A DNA stretch of 64,000 bases from Burkholderia sp. BCC1644 (GTDB lineage: Bacteria > Pseudomonadota > Gammaproteobacteria > Burkholderiales > Burkholderiaceae), in assembly GCF_902833225.1 (NCBI RefSeq), contig NZ_CADFEI010000003.1:186001-250000 (forward strand). The letters are read 5' to 3'. The notes below the pieces were generated by a model, which saw only the letters and a list, made by a program, of their open reading frames with translations, was not told where the DNA came from and made no database searches. Positions 9,188 through 19,355 of the stretch are shown one piece after another (the stretch's first letter is position 1; each line of letters begins with the position of its first letter). The position numbers and the translations under genes were made by a program.

Positions 9188-10561
9188 TCAGTTGCCGCGC
9201 GTCGGCTTCAGCGCGGCCGGCGCGACCGGCGCAGCGGCGTCCGCGGTCGCCGGATCGGATGCATCGCCTTCGATCCGTTCGAGCTTGCCGACGATGAAGA
9301 GATACGAGAACGCACCGAGCAGGGAAAGCGCCGCGACATACGTGAGCGCGACCTCGAACGTGCCGGTGCGCTCGATCATCCAGCCGATCGCGAGCGGCGT
9401 GACGATGCTCGCGAGGTTGCCGCAGAAATTGAAGATGCCGCCGCTGATGCCCATCGCGTGCTTCGGCGACACGTCGCCGACGATGCACCAGCCCAGATTG
9501 CCGACGCCCTTCGCGAAGAACGCGATGGACATCACCAGAATGACGATCGCGGTCGAATGGACGTAGTTCGCGGCCACGATCGTGCTGGACAGCACGAGGC
9601 CGCTGATGATCGGCGTCTTGCGCGCGACCGTGAGGCTGAAGCCGCGCTTGAGCATCCAGTCGGACCACAGGCCGCCGATCAGGCCGCCGACGCACCCCGC
9701 GATGGCCGGCAGCGACGCGACGAGACCGACCTTGAGGATCGACATGCCCTTCGCTTCGATCAGGTACGTGGGAAACCACGTGAGGAAGAACCACGTGATC
9801 GACGTCAGGCAGAACTGCCCGATGTAGATGCCGATCATCATCCGGTTGGCCGCGATCGCGCCGGCCTCGCGCCACTTGAACGGCCGCGGGCTGTCGCCCA
9901 TCGCCGGCAGCCCGCCGCCGGACGCGATGTAGTCGAGCTCGGCCGCGTTCACGCGATGGTCGCGCCGCGGCTCCCGAACCGCCTTCAGCCACCAGAGCCC
10001 GATCAGCACGCCGACCGCGCCCGTCGTGAAGAACACGTAGTGCCAGCCCCAGCGGCTGACCGTATAGGTCATCACCGGCGTGAACACCGCGAGCGCGAAG
10101 TACTGCGCCAGCTGGAAGATCGACGTGGCGAGCCCCCGCTCCGCGTTCGGAAACCACATCACCGTGAGCCGGCTGTTGCACGGGAACGCCGGCGCCTCCG
10201 CCACCCCCATCAGGAACCGCAACGCGAACAGCGCGGCGAACGCGGACGCGAACAGATGCACGTAGCCCTGCACGAACGTGAGCGCCGACCAGACGATCAG
10301 GCTCACGCCGAGCACGAGCCGCGCGCCGAACCGGTCGAGGACCAGCCCGCCCGGGATCTGCAGCGCCGTATAGGCCCACCCGAACGCCGAGAACGCGATC
10401 CCCATCGTCAGTGCGTCGAAACCGAGGTCGTGGCGCATGCTGGGCGCCGCGATCGACAACGTCGCGCGGTCGACGTAGTTGAACACCGTAACGATGAAGA
10501 TCATCGCGAGGATGAACCATCGGACGTTCGTTCGCCTGCCGGCGCGCGGGTCGGTTGTCAC
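9188..10561 (-). CDS. MFS transporter, anion:cation symporter family (glucarate/galactarate type)
   Basis: 457 residues, about 12 membrane segments, with the family signatures NYVDRATLSIAAPSM near residue 28, GW(A/G)Y--LQ(I/L)PGG--LDRFGAR at about 60-83, and RFLMGVAEAPAFP at about 115. These mark the ACS family that carries hexarates and hexonates (GudP, GarP, DgoT). The start is GTG at 10561 with AAGGAG seven bases upstream; no early ATG exists. It is first in the operon with the galactarate/talarate dehydratase, so galactarate, talarate or a related acid is the likely cargo. The two palindromes at 10613-10656 sit just upstream. Confidence 0.9.
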   Translation of the reverse strand: MTTDPRAGRRTNVRWFILAMIFIVTVFNYVDRATLSIAAPSMRHDLGFDALTMGIAFSAFGWAYTALQIPGGLVLDRFGARLVLGVSLIVWSALTFVQGYVHLFASAFAALFALRFLMGVAEAPAFPCNSRLTVMWFPNAERGLATSIFQLAQYFALAVFTPVMTYTVSRWGWHYVFFTTGAVGVLIGLWWLKAVREPRRDHRVNAAELDYIASGGGLPAMGDSPRPFKWREAGAIAANRMMIGIYIGQFCLTSITWFFLTWFPTYLIEAKGMSILKVGLVASLPAIAGCVGGLIGGLWSDWMLKRGFSLTVARKTPIISGLVLSSTIVAANYVHSTAIVILVMSIAFFAKGVGNLGWCIVGDVSPKHAMGISGGIFNFCGNLASIVTPLAIGWMIERTGTFEVALTYVAALSLLGAFSYLFIVGKLERIEGDASDPATADAAAPVAPAALKPTRGN

Positions 10562-10612
10562 TGTCGTCTCCTTGATGTTCGATGCATCTCGTGTCGGTGA
10601 ACAGGATCATAC

Positions 10613-10656
10613 AATGATTGCGCAATCATTCAACGCAGAAATGATTGCGCAATCAT
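10613..10656. promoter_or_regulatory. Tandem palindromic operator for the LacI-family regulator
   Basis: AATGATTGCGCAATCATT at 10613-10630 is a perfect 18-bp palindrome. Its 16-bp core ATGATTGCGCAATCAT recurs at 10641-10656, centre to centre 27 bp. A 16-bp symmetric site with central CG is the classic shape of LacI/GntR-type operators. Both copies lie 50-95 bp upstream of the MFS start codon and about 180 bp from the divergent LacI-family gene, so one regulator can plausibly control both promoters. Confidence 0.82.
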
Positions 10657-10834
10657 CATCGTTTACACCGATGCCCGGGCGCCGGGCGCTGCCGCCCTGT
10701 TTCCCCGGCGACGCCCGGCTTCGTGCTCTAATGCCGGTCTGGTGCGGACCCCGCCCGTTCCGCCGCACGATGTCGACGAAACCCGGCCCGCCCGCGCAGC
10801 GACGTGAGAACCGACCAACGCAGGACGCATGGAG

Positions 10835-11881
10835 ATGTCAAAAAAGAACGTACGCCGTCCGGCCGACGTGGCCGACGCAACTGGAAGCGTGACGCTGATC
10901 GACGTCGCACGGGTGGCGGGCGTCGCGCCGATGACCGTATCGCGCGCGCTCAATCGTCCGGAACTCGTTCGCAGCGACACGCAGAAGAAGGTGCTCGATG
11001 CCGTGCGCGCGACCGGCTATGTGCCGAACCTGCTCGCCGGCGGCCTGGCAAGCAATCGGAGCCGGCTCGTGGCCATCCTGCTGCCGACGATCGCGAACTC
11101 GATCTTCGCCGACACGGTCCAGGCGATCATGGACGGCCTCGCCGCGTCGGGATACCAGACGTTGCTCGGCCTGACCGCATATTCGAAGGCACGCGAGGAG
11201 GCGCTCGTCGAAGCCATTCTCGGACGCCGGCCCGACGGCATCGTGCTGGCGGGCACGAACCACACGCGGGCCACGATCAAGCGGTTGTCGAAAGCGAATA
11301 TTCCGGTCGTCGAAATCTGGGACCTCACCGACAAGCCGATCGACATGATGATCGGGTTCTCGCACGAACAGGTCGGCACCGACGTGACGCGCCATCTGGT
11401 CGGCAAAGGATACAAGCGCTTCGGCATCGTGTCGGTCGACGATCCGCGCGGCTTGCGCCGGTGCGAAAGCGTGAAGCTGGAGCTGGCCCGGCAAGGCCTC
11501 GCGCCGCCCGCATTCGAAGTCCTGCCCGCGCCGGCGACATTGCAGGCCGGCCGCGAGGGACTCCGCCGGATGCTGGCGACAGCGGCGCCGGACGTCGTCG
11601 TCTGCAGCTCGGATACGCTCGCGCAAGGGGTGCTGGCCGAGGCCGCCAGCCGAGGGCTCGACGTACCGCGCGATCTTGCCGTGATGGGCTTCGGCGATCT
11701 CTCCACCGCTGCACATGTCCATCCTTCGTTGTCGACGGTACGCATCGACGGCACGACGATCGGCGCGAAGACAGCCGAGGCGCTGCTCGCGCGCCTTGCG
11801 GTCGACGCGCAGCCCGGCGCGCCCGCGAACAAGGTGCGCATCGATACGGGCTTCACGATCGTCGATCGGCAAAGCGCCTGA
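10835..11881 (+). CDS. LacI-family transcriptional regulator, GntR-like subgroup
   Basis: 348 residues from ATG 10835; an ATG at 10829 is in frame but sits too close to the AGGA at 10822-10825. The N-terminal helix-turn-helix (TLIDVARVAGVAPMTVSRAL) and hinge (GYVPNLLAGGLASNRS) are textbook LacI. The rest is a periplasmic-binding-protein-like sensor ending in a GFGDLS...HPSLSTVRIDG pattern close to gluconate repressor homologues. Divergent from the MFS-dehydratase operon and facing two palindromes, it is probably a repressor relieved by galactarate, talarate or a catabolite. The effector is inferred from context only. Confidence 0.92.
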   Translation: MSKKNVRRPADVADATGSVTLIDVARVAGVAPMTVSRALNRPELVRSDTQKKVLDAVRATGYVPNLLAGGLASNRSRLVAILLPTIANSIFADTVQAIMDGLAASGYQTLLGLTAYSKAREEALVEAILGRRPDGIVLAGTNHTRATIKRLSKANIPVVEIWDLTDKPIDMMIGFSHEQVGTDVTRHLVGKGYKRFGIVSVDDPRGLRRCESVKLELARQGLAPPAFEVLPAPATLQAGREGLRRMLATAAPDVVVCSSDTLAQGVLAEAASRGLDVPRDLAVMGFGDLSTAAHVHPSLSTVRIDGTTIGAKTAEALLARLAVDAQPGAPANKVRIDTGFTIVDRQSA

Positions 11882-12144
11882 GGGCGGCGGATCGTCGACG
11901 GGCAGGCGCGCGCGGCACTCGTCGCGCATTTTCCCGCTCCCGGTTTCGCCGCCGGCGCAATCTGCTCGCCGGCTCGCGCTTTCCGCTACGCGCCCTGTCG
12001 AGCGATGTCGGACGCACACGTTTGCGTGCCGCCCCCGCCCAATTGCGTTGCATGCGAGCCTCGATTTCGCGGATGACCTGCCGTTAACCCGGATTTCAGC
12101 GCAGCCCGGTTCATCGCGCCGGGCCTCCCCGTACGAGCGCCAGC

Positions 12145-13665
12145 ATGTCCGCATCCACCTCCATCGAGAAAATCGCCGACTGGGCGGGACGAAACCATCT
12201 TGCCGTCGGCGCGCTGGGCACGCTGATGTCGCTCGCGGCGATCGGCATCAGCGCGGTCACGCTCTGGGCCACGAGAAGCGAGGTCGTCGAGCACGCGCAC
12301 GAAACCTCGCGCAATGTCGCCGCCGTGCTGGTCAGCGAGATCGCGCGAACCGTCGAAACGTCCAACAACGCGCTGATCGCACTCTCAGCCGATCTCGGCA
12401 AGCCGGCGGTGCGGCGCATGGACGCCGGGCTGCGGCACGACCTGCTGTTCCAGCGCGCGGCCGCGCAATACGTGACGGGGATGGGCGTGACGGACCGCGA
12501 CGGCCAGCTGATCGACGCGTGTTGCGGCCCGTCCCACCACTGGAACTTCGGCGATCGCGACTATTTCAAGGTCCATCGCGATTCGCCTGATGTCGGCCTG
12601 TACGTATCGGAGGCCTATCGTGCGCGCTCGCGCGGCGGCACGGAATCGATCGCGCTTTCCCGGCGCATCGAACGGCCGGATCACACGTTCGGCGGAATTG
12701 CGGTGGTCGCGATCGACCTCGCCTATTTCGATCAGCTGCTGTCCCGGCTGAACGTCGGGCCGCACGGCATCAGCGCGATCCTGCGCGCGGACGGCACCAT
12801 CCTCGCCCGCAATCCGCCGGTGAGCGATCACCAGATGATCCGCCTGAGTCGGTCGAACACCTTCGATCGCATGCTGAACCAGGACTCGGGCTTCTACGCG
12901 GCGTATTCGCGCATCGACGGAACGTTGCGGCTCTATACGTTCCAGCGGGTACCCGGCACACCGCTGATCGCGGTCGTCGCTCCGGCCGAAGGCGACGTGC
13001 TGGCCGGCTTCATCCGGATGTCGTGGTCGGTCGGCGTGTCGGCGTCGCTGCTCTGCGCGCTTTTCTGCGCGGTCGTCTGGCTGCTTGCCTTCGCGTTGCG
13101 GGACAACCTTCGCAAGCAGACGCTGCTCACCGGCCTCACACGCACCGATCCGCTGACCGGCCTGCACAACCGCCGTGCGCTCGACGTCGCGCTGGCCGAC
13201 GAATGGGAACGGCTCCAGCGCGGCCACGACGGCAGCCTGTCGGTGCTGTTCATCGATGCCGACCACTTCAAGCAGTACAACGACCGATACGGGCACGCGC
13301 AGGGCGACACAGCGCTGTGCTTTCTCGCCGAATGCATCCGCACGCACACGCAGCGGCGCGGCGACCTCGCCGCGCGTTACGGCGGCGAAGAGTTCGTCGC
13401 GGTGCTGCCCGACACCGACGAACGCGGTGCCGCGAAGGTCGCGGAGGCGATTCGCCGCGAGGTCGAACGCAACCGGCTCGACGGATTCGAGGAAGCCGTT
13501 CCGCCCTTCACCGTCAGCATCGGCTGCGCGACAGGCCATCGCGCACGCCCCGCCTCCGTGCACGCGCTGTCGCATCAGGCGGACATGGCGCTTTATCGTG
13601 CGAAGCGCGAAGGCAGAAACCGGGTATGTTGCGAGGAAACGGAGCCGCTCGTGCGCTCGGCATGA
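12145..13665 (+). CDS. Membrane diguanylate cyclase with extracytoplasmic PDC/Cache sensor
   Basis: 506 residues. A membrane segment at about 20-42 and a second at about 292-317 bracket a roughly 245-residue periplasmic domain with PDC/Cache features (CCGPSHHWNFGDRDYFK, then a SRRIERPD-TFGG stretch). The GGDEF domain starts at DPLTGLHNRR (335-344) and carries an intact GGEEF signature at 413-417. The inhibitory site R404-x-x-D407 lies five residues before it, so the enzyme should make cyclic-di-GMP and feel product inhibition. No EAL or HD-GYP domain is present. Monocistronic; the upstream 260 bp show no clear operator. Confidence 0.94.
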   Translation: MSASTSIEKIADWAGRNHLAVGALGTLMSLAAIGISAVTLWATRSEVVEHAHETSRNVAAVLVSEIARTVETSNNALIALSADLGKPAVRRMDAGLRHDLLFQRAAAQYVTGMGVTDRDGQLIDACCGPSHHWNFGDRDYFKVHRDSPDVGLYVSEAYRARSRGGTESIALSRRIERPDHTFGGIAVVAIDLAYFDQLLSRLNVGPHGISAILRADGTILARNPPVSDHQMIRLSRSNTFDRMLNQDSGFYAAYSRIDGTLRLYTFQRVPGTPLIAVVAPAEGDVLAGFIRMSWSVGVSASLLCALFCAVVWLLAFALRDNLRKQTLLTGLTRTDPLTGLHNRRALDVALADEWERLQRGHDGSLSVLFIDADHFKQYNDRYGHAQGDTALCFLAECIRTHTQRRGDLAARYGGEEFVAVLPDTDERGAAKVAEAIRREVERNRLDGFEEAVPPFTVSIGCATGHRARPASVHALSHQADMALYRAKREGRNRVCCEETEPLVRSA

Positions 13666-14001
13666 CGGCCATGGGTCGAGTCGCGGTTCCGGGCCGCAGG
13701 TTGCACACGAACGATTGCCCTGGGCCGCGGACCTGTCACGTGTCGTTCCGGCAATAGGGATCGCTTTCGATATCGAGGTCGCCCGATTTTCCATCCATGC
13801 GCCTGGCCGGCACATAGCGGCACGCCACCGCATACCCGTCCCAGGCACGTCGAAAATGGCATTCGCCATGTTCAGTAGCAGAAATTAACCAGATAGTGGG
13901 AATTTTCGTGCACCGAGCACGGCGCGCAACAAATCCTTAACGGCTGCGTAACGAATCGTCACCACAATTCGCCATCTTCGACCATCAGGATGGAGTCTTG
14001 C
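13666..14001. other. Intergenic region, no gene seen
   Basis: These 336 bp separate the cyclase from the phosphatase lipoprotein. The second half is richer in A+T and should hold the promoter of the downstream gene. Small inverted repeats occur (ATGGC-attc-GCCAT, GTGC-accga-GCAC), but I cannot assign a regulator and saw no convincing Pho box. Confidence 0.5.
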
Positions 14002-15960
14002 ATGTTTGCGTCACGAAGCCGTTTCCCGCTGCATGTCGCCGCGCTGTCGAGTGCGATCGTTCTCGCCGCGTGCGGCGGTGGCGACGATGTCGCGTCGACC
14101 ACCCCGACCAGTGCGGCCATGCCGGCGCCGCCGGCCGATCCCGGTTTCGTCGACAATGCGCCGGTTCCGAGCGTGCCCGCCTTCGTCGACAACGTCGCGA
14201 CCAACCAGCGCGGCGACGCCCGCTACGCGACGCTGTCGACGAACGCCGCGGTGCGCGTGGTCAGCCGCTTCCTCGACCTGTGGCAGCCGTCGACGATGCT
14301 CGTCGATGCGGGCGTGAGCGCGCCGGCCAACGGCGCGTTTCCGGCCATTTCGCCATCGACCTGCACCGGGCTGCCCGGCAACGGCACGCCGTGCGGCACG
14401 AGCCTGAACGACGCGGTGCTGCAGGCGAACGTGCAATACGTGGTCAACGCGACGACCGCGCGCACGCCGCAGCAAGCCGACGCCGCGTACTACGACGACC
14501 GGCGCGGCAAGGGCTACAGCGTGACCGACGGCATGGGGCCGCTCACCTCCGCGTGGCGCACCGCCGCGCAGCAGACGACCAGCATCACCAGCGTGCCGGC
14601 CGACGCGACGACCGTCCTGTACAACGACTCGGGCAACAACGTGGGTGTGGGCGGCAGCGCGAACGCGAGCTTCGGGAAAGTCGTCGACCTGCTCAACGAG
14701 ATGGGCAACAACGCGTCGACCGAACCCGCGAAGCGCTTCTACAAATATGCGCGGCCGCACCGCTGGAGCACGAGCGTCGTCGTCGATCCCACGCTCGTCC
14801 CCGCGGAAAGCACGACGCCCGCGACCGACGGCGGGTTCATCAGCGGCCACCAGGCCGAAGCGATGCGCGACGCCGTGACGATGGCGTGGCTCGTGCCGGA
14901 GCGCTTCCAGGAAATGGTCAGCCGCGGCCTCGAACTCGGCGAGAACCGCATCCTCGCCGGCATGCACTCGCCGCTCGACGTGATCGGCGGGCGCATGCTC
15001 GCGCTGGCCGTCAGCGCGGCCAATCTCGCGGCGTACGCGAACGACGCGCAGGCTGCCTACGGCCAGGCGCACCAGACGCTGCAGCAGCTCACCGGCACGA
15101 CCGATTCGACATTCCCGGCATTCGCGCGCTCGGGCACGACGGCAACCGACCGCTTCGCCGATTACACGACGAACAAGGCGGCCTTCGCGCGCCGCATGAC
15201 CTACGGCTTCGGCGCGCTCGACGCGACCGGCGCGCCGCCGGTCGTGCCGAAGGGGGCGGAGATCCTGCTGCAGACGCGTTTCCCGTACCTGGGCGCGGAT
15301 CAGCGGCGCGTCGTGCTGAAGACCACCGAACTGCCGTCCGGCTATCCGGTGATGGACGATGCGGAAGGCTGGGGCCGGCTGAACCTGTTCGCGGCCGCCG
15401 ACGGTTACGGCGCATTCAACGGCAACGTGATCGTCGCAATGGATGCGTCGAAGGGCGGCCTCAACGCGGCCGACCTGTGGCGCAACGACATCACAGGCGC
15501 CGGCAAGCTGACGCTGCAAGGCAGCGGCGCGCTGACGCTGGCGGGCAACAACAGCTATACGGGCGGCACGCAGGTCAGCGGCGGCACGCTCGCCGCCGCG
15601 TCCGCGACGGCGTTCGGCAACGGTGACGTGTATGTCGGCGCCGGCGGCGGCGTCAGGATCGCGGCGGGTGCGCCCGTCACGATCGCGACGCGCTATACGC
15701 AGCTCGACGGCACGACGCTCGAACTCGACATCGACGGCAACGGCGGCGGACGGCTGCGCGTGGGCGGCGCGTTCACCATCGCAGGCGGCACGCTGCACGT
15801 GAAGTTCGTCAACGGTTATGCGCCGAAAGCCGGCGACACCATCGCACTGATCGACGCGGCAGCGGGTGCGGCGAAATTCGCGACGGTGACCGTCGACGGT
15901 TTCAAGGCGACGCCGGTTTATACGGCGACGGGGGTGTCGATCGTGCTGTCGGCGGCGTAA
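14002..15960 (+). CDS. PAP2-type acid phosphatase lipoprotein with autotransporter-like beta-strand C-terminus
   Basis: 652 residues from ATG 14002, chosen over ATG 13990 because GGAG at 13992-13995 is correctly spaced. A lipobox (IVLAAC followed by GGGD) predicts a lipoprotein. The central region carries a three-part PAP2 phosphatase signature: KYARPHRW, FISGHQAEA (usual PSGH with I for P) and ENRILAGMHSPLDVIGGR. The last 150 residues (LTLQGSGALTLAGNNSYTGG, then GGTL and repeated short beta units) match autotransporter passenger-associated repeats, yet no beta-barrel follows. It probably hydrolyses phosphate esters outside the cytoplasm. The role of the beta-repeat tail is unknown. Confidence 0.85.
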   Translation: MFASRSRFPLHVAALSSAIVLAACGGGDDVASTTPTSAAMPAPPADPGFVDNAPVPSVPAFVDNVATNQRGDARYATLSTNAAVRVVSRFLDLWQPSTMLVDAGVSAPANGAFPAISPSTCTGLPGNGTPCGTSLNDAVLQANVQYVVNATTARTPQQADAAYYDDRRGKGYSVTDGMGPLTSAWRTAAQQTTSITSVPADATTVLYNDSGNNVGVGGSANASFGKVVDLLNEMGNNASTEPAKRFYKYARPHRWSTSVVVDPTLVPAESTTPATDGGFISGHQAEAMRDAVTMAWLVPERFQEMVSRGLELGENRILAGMHSPLDVIGGRMLALAVSAANLAAYANDAQAAYGQAHQTLQQLTGTTDSTFPAFARSGTTATDRFADYTTNKAAFARRMTYGFGALDATGAPPVVPKGAEILLQTRFPYLGADQRRVVLKTTELPSGYPVMDDAEGWGRLNLFAAADGYGAFNGNVIVAMDASKGGLNAADLWRNDITGAGKLTLQGSGALTLAGNNSYTGGTQVSGGTLAAASATAFGNGDVYVGAGGGVRIAAGAPVTIATRYTQLDGTTLELDIDGNGGGRLRVGGAFTIAGGTLHVKFVNGYAPKAGDTIALIDAAAGAAKFATVTVDGFKATPVYTATGVSIVLSAA

Positions 15961-16135
15961 CCGGCGGCGGTACCGATCCAGCGAAGTCGCCGCCGACCGG
16001 CGGCGGCTTCCATGCGAAACGACCGAGCGCCGCCCTGCCGCCGGTTCACCTCGGCACAGGGTGCCGGCGCACGGGCGCGTGTCTCGGCGAGCATCCGCAG
16101 GGTCTCCTTCGCAGCCGGATCGCGCCCCTCGTGTG

Positions 16136-16465
16136 TCAGCGAGCGCCCGAGGACGCGGCCTCGTTCATCGCGTCGCCGTATCGCTCCGCGCGCTCGACGA
16201 TGCGCGCGATCCGGATGATGTCGGTCAGCGCGAAATCGTTCGCGTCCGGCCTCGGACGATCGTGCTCGTCCGCCACGCGCATCGCGAACGCGAGCGCTTC
16301 CGAGCGCTCGCGCAACAGCGTGCGCAGCGCATCCGCGATGACGCGGCGGTCGCGCGGATCGCCCAAGCCGAGCGCGACGCCGTGGTCGTAGTCGACGACC
16401 GGCGTCGCAAGCGGCGACGCCGGCAGCATGGAGATCCCTGGCATCGGCACCGTGTTCCGTTTCAT
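16136..16465 (-). CDS. Small hypothetical protein downstream of xylH
   Basis: 109 residues. The start at 16465 has a strong GAGGTGG ribosome site, and the gene begins 38 bp after the xylH stop, so it is very probably the last gene of the xylose operon. The product is soluble, without signal peptide, rich in Arg, Asp and Ala, with predicted helices around DRRVIADALRTLLRERSEAL and DIIRIARIVERAERYGDAMN. I do not recognise a family. Position suggests an accessory role in pentose metabolism or transport, but nothing in the sequence shows it. Confidence 0.7.
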   Translation of the reverse strand: MKRNTVPMPGISMLPASPLATPVVDYDHGVALGLGDPRDRRVIADALRTLLRERSEALAFAMRVADEHDRPRPDANDFALTDIIRIARIVERAERYGDAMNEAASSGAR

Positions 16466-16503
16466 GTCCACCTCTCGTTGACGAACGACCGAGGCGCGCC
16501 GCC

Positions 16504-17739
16504 TCATCGCCGGTTCGACCGCGACACCACGTCGATCCACACCGCCAGCACCAGTACCGCACCCTTGACGATCATCTGCCAGTACGCGTCGACGTCGAGC
16601 ATCGACATGCCGTTGTCGAGGCTCGCCATCACGAGCGCGCCGATCAGCGCGCCGTACACGGTGCCCGAGCCGCCGCGCATCGACGTCCCGCCGATGAAGC
16701 ACGCGGCGATCGCGTCGAGTTCGCCCATCGTGCCTGCGGACGGCGAGCCGGCCGCGAGCCGCGCGGTGTTTACGATGCCGGCGAACGCGCACATCAGCCC
16801 CATCAGCGCGAAGATCGCGAGCTTCACGCGGTCGGTATCGACGCCTGACAGCCGTGTCGCCTCGAGATTCGAGCCCACCGCATAGATGCGCCGCCCGAAC
16901 ACGGTCTGCGTCGCGATCCACGAGAAGATGCCGAGCAGCGCGAGCAGCAACAACACCGGCACCGGAATGCCGCCATAGCGATCCAGCGTCGCAACGAACG
17001 CGAACAGCACCGCACCCGCGCCCGCGATCTTGACGACGTCCTGCCACAGCGGCGCGACCGCGAGCCGGTAGCGGCGCCGCGTGCCGCGCTGACGCACGAC
17101 CAGCAGCGCGACGAGCGCGAACAGCAGCAGCGCGAGGCCATCCCCGGCCACGCGCGGCAGGTAGCCCTGCCCGAGGAACACGAAGCCGTCGGACACCGGC
17201 GCGATCGTCGAGCCGCCCGTCACGCCGAGCAAAATCCCGCGAAACGCGAGCATTCCGCCGAGCCCGACGATGAACGAGGGCACGCGCCGGTAGGTCGACC
17301 ACCAGCCGTTGAAGAGCCCGATCAGCACGCCGAGCGCGAGCACCGCCGGCACCGTCGCGGCGACGGGCCAATGACGGTTCACGTCGAGGATCGCCGCGAC
17401 GCCGCCAAGCAGCCCGAGCAGCGAGCCGACCGACAGGTCGATCTCGCCCGCGATGATCACGAACACCATCCCGCATGCGAGCATGCCGGTGATCGACATC
17501 TGCCGCAGCAGGTTCGACACGTTGCGCGGCGTGACGAATGCGCCGTCGGTCAGCACCGAGAAGAACGCCCAGATCGCCGCGACCGCGAGCAGCAGCGCGA
17601 GGATCTTGTAGCGCACGAATATCTGGCGAAGCCGACTGCCGGTTGCGCGACCCGCCGGGCGCCCCGTGTCGTGATCGCTTGAACGGCGCGCATCCGCGTC
17701 CTGCGTCGCCGGGGTAGAAGAAGAAAGTTCGGAATTCAT
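16504..17739 (-). CDS. xylH: Xylose ABC transporter permease
   Basis: 411 residues, membrane permease of the ribose/xylose importer family. A polar N-terminus of about 40 residues precedes roughly ten or more membrane segments. The signatures [17 protein letters not shown] and the [19 protein letters not shown] loop (contact with the ATPase) are clear, and the length suits XylH rather than the shorter RbsC. The start overlaps the xylG stop by 4 bp (ATGA), indicating translational coupling with the ATPase subunit. Confidence 0.92.
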   Translation of the reverse strand: MNSELSSSTPATQDADARRSSDHDTGRPAGRATGSRLRQIFVRYKILALLLAVAAIWAFFSVLTDGAFVTPRNVSNLLRQMSITGMLACGMVFVIIAGEIDLSVGSLLGLLGGVAAILDVNRHWPVAATVPAVLALGVLIGLFNGWWSTYRRVPSFIVGLGGMLAFRGILLGVTGGSTIAPVSDGFVFLGQGYLPRVAGDGLALLLFALVALLVVRQRGTRRRYRLAVAPLWQDVVKIAGAGAVLFAFVATLDRYGGIPVPVLLLLALLGIFSWIATQTVFGRRIYAVGSNLEATRLSGVDTDRVKLAIFALMGLMCAFAGIVNTARLAAGSPSAGTMGELDAIAACFIGGTSMRGGSGTVYGALIGALVMASLDNGMSMLDVDAYWQMIVKGAVLVLAVWIDVVSRSNRR

Positions 17740-19295
17740 GTCGCACTCTCTGCGGTGGGTTCGGTCGGCCGCCGGCCGGATTTGAGCGCGGCGCCGAGGA
17801 TCTGTTCCTGCGTGAGGCCGTCATTGACGAAGTCGCCGCGCAACTCCCCTTCGCCGATCACCAGCACGCGATCGGCGAGCCCGAGCACCTCGGGCATTTC
17901 CGACGACACGACGATCAGCGCGACGCCGCGCTTCGCGAGCGCGAACACGAGCCGGTAAATCTCGGCCTTCGCGCCGACGTCGACGCCGCGCGTCGGCTCG
18001 TCGAGAATCAGCACCTGCGGCTCGGCCAGCAGCATCTTCGCGAGCACGGCCTTCTGCTGGTTGCCGCCGGACAGGCTCGCGATCGGCAGGAACGGATGCG
18101 CGGCGCGCACCGACAGCCGCTGCATCTCTGTGCGGATCGTGTCCAGTTCGGCGGCCGCGTCGATCCGCCCGCGTGCCGCGAAGCGCCGCAGCACCGCCAG
18201 CGTGATGTTGTGGCCGACACCGAGCTGCGGCACGATGCCGTGACGCTTGCGGTCCTCGGGCACCATCGCGATGCCGGCGCGAATCGCATCGGCGGGCGTG
18301 CGGATCGACAGCGGCCGGCCGTTCATCAGCACGGTCGCCGTGCACGCGCCCGGATACGCGCCGAAGATCGCCTGCATCAGCTCCGTACGGCCCGCGCCGA
18401 CGAGCCCCGCGACGCCGAGGATCTCGCCGCGCCGCACGCTGAACGACACGTTGTCCACCCGCTTGCGGTGCGCATTCGTCACGTCGCGACAGGTGACGTT
18501 GCGCGCTTCCAGCACGACGTCGCCGATCTCGTGCGGCTCGCGCGGATACAGGTCGCGGATCTCGCGGCCGACCATCATCGCGATGATCCGGTCGGTCGTC
18601 AGCGCACGCATCGGCGCGGTCGCGACATGGCGGCCGTCGCGGATCACCGTCACCGTATCGCACACCGCCTCGACCTCGTCGAGCTTGTGCGAGATGTATA
18701 CGCACGCGACGCCTCGGCGCTTCAGGTCGCGCACGATGTCGAGCAGGATGCGCGTTTCGGACGCGCTCAGCGACGAAGAAGGCTCGTCGAGGATCAACAG
18801 CTTCGCGCGCTTGTTCAGCGCCTTCGCGATCTCGATCAGCTGCTGGTGGCCGCCGCCGTAGTTCATCACCGGCTGCGCGACGTTGATCGAGTCGATCCGC
18901 AGTTCGTGCAGCAGTGCCTCGGCGCGCTGCACCATCGCCGCATAGTTCATGCGCCCGCCCGGCAGCGTGATCTCGTTGCCGAGAAAGATGTTCTCGGCCA
19001 CCGACAGCTCGGGCACGAGCATCAGTTCCTGGTGGATGATCACGATGCCCGCGCGCTCGGTGTCGCGCACGCCGGACGCGACGAGCGGTGCACCCTCCCA
19101 GCGGATCTCGCCATCCCACGTGCCGTGCGGATACACGCCCGACAGCACCTTCATCAGCGTCGATTTGCCTGCGCCGTTCTCGCCGCACAGCCCCACGCAC
19201 TCGCCCGGCCGCACCATCAGGTCGATGCCGTCCAGCGCCTTCACGCCGTCGAATTCCTTGACGATGCCGCGCATCGTCAGCAAGGGTTCGGTCAT
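17736..19295 (-). CDS. xylG: Xylose ABC transporter ATP-binding protein
   Basis: 519 residues, the duplicated ATPase typical of sugar importers. The N-terminal half has Walker [10 protein letters not shown] at 38-46, a signature region near [14 protein letters not shown], and Walker [11 protein letters not shown]. The C-terminal half has the degenerate Walker A (GLVGAGRTE), an intact [15 protein letters not shown] signature and [15 protein letters not shown]. It couples ATP hydrolysis to import through XylH with XylF as receptor. Gene order xylF-xylG-xylH and a 4-bp overlap with xylH support the assignment. Confidence 0.93.
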   Translation of the reverse strand: MTEPLLTMRGIVKEFDGVKALDGIDLMVRPGECVGLCGENGAGKSTLMKVLSGVYPHGTWDGEIRWEGAPLVASGVRDTERAGIVIIHQELMLVPELSVAENIFLGNEITLPGGRMNYAAMVQRAEALLHELRIDSINVAQPVMNYGGGHQQLIEIAKALNKRAKLLILDEPSSSLSASETRILLDIVRDLKRRGVACVYISHKLDEVEAVCDTVTVIRDGRHVATAPMRALTTDRIIAMMVGREIRDLYPREPHEIGDVVLEARNVTCRDVTNAHRKRVDNVSFSVRRGEILGVAGLVGAGRTELMQAIFGAYPGACTATVLMNGRPLSIRTPADAIRAGIAMVPEDRKRHGIVPQLGVGHNITLAVLRRFAARGRIDAAAELDTIRTEMQRLSVRAAHPFLPIASLSGGNQQKAVLAKMLLAEPQVLILDEPTRGVDVGAKAEIYRLVFALAKRGVALIVVSSEMPEVLGLADRVLVIGEGELRGDFVNDGLTQEQILGAALKSGRRPTEPTAESAT

Positions 19296-19355
19296 TCGCT
19301 CATGCCTCGCAGTGTGCGCGCGGACACGCCGGTGGGCCGCCCGCGCGCCGCGCCG

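Noticed and set aside
15989-16007. GCCGCC/GGCGGC hairpin after the phosphatase gene
   Set aside because: Stem present but no T run follows, and such GC stems are common by chance in this DNA; too weak for a terminator call.
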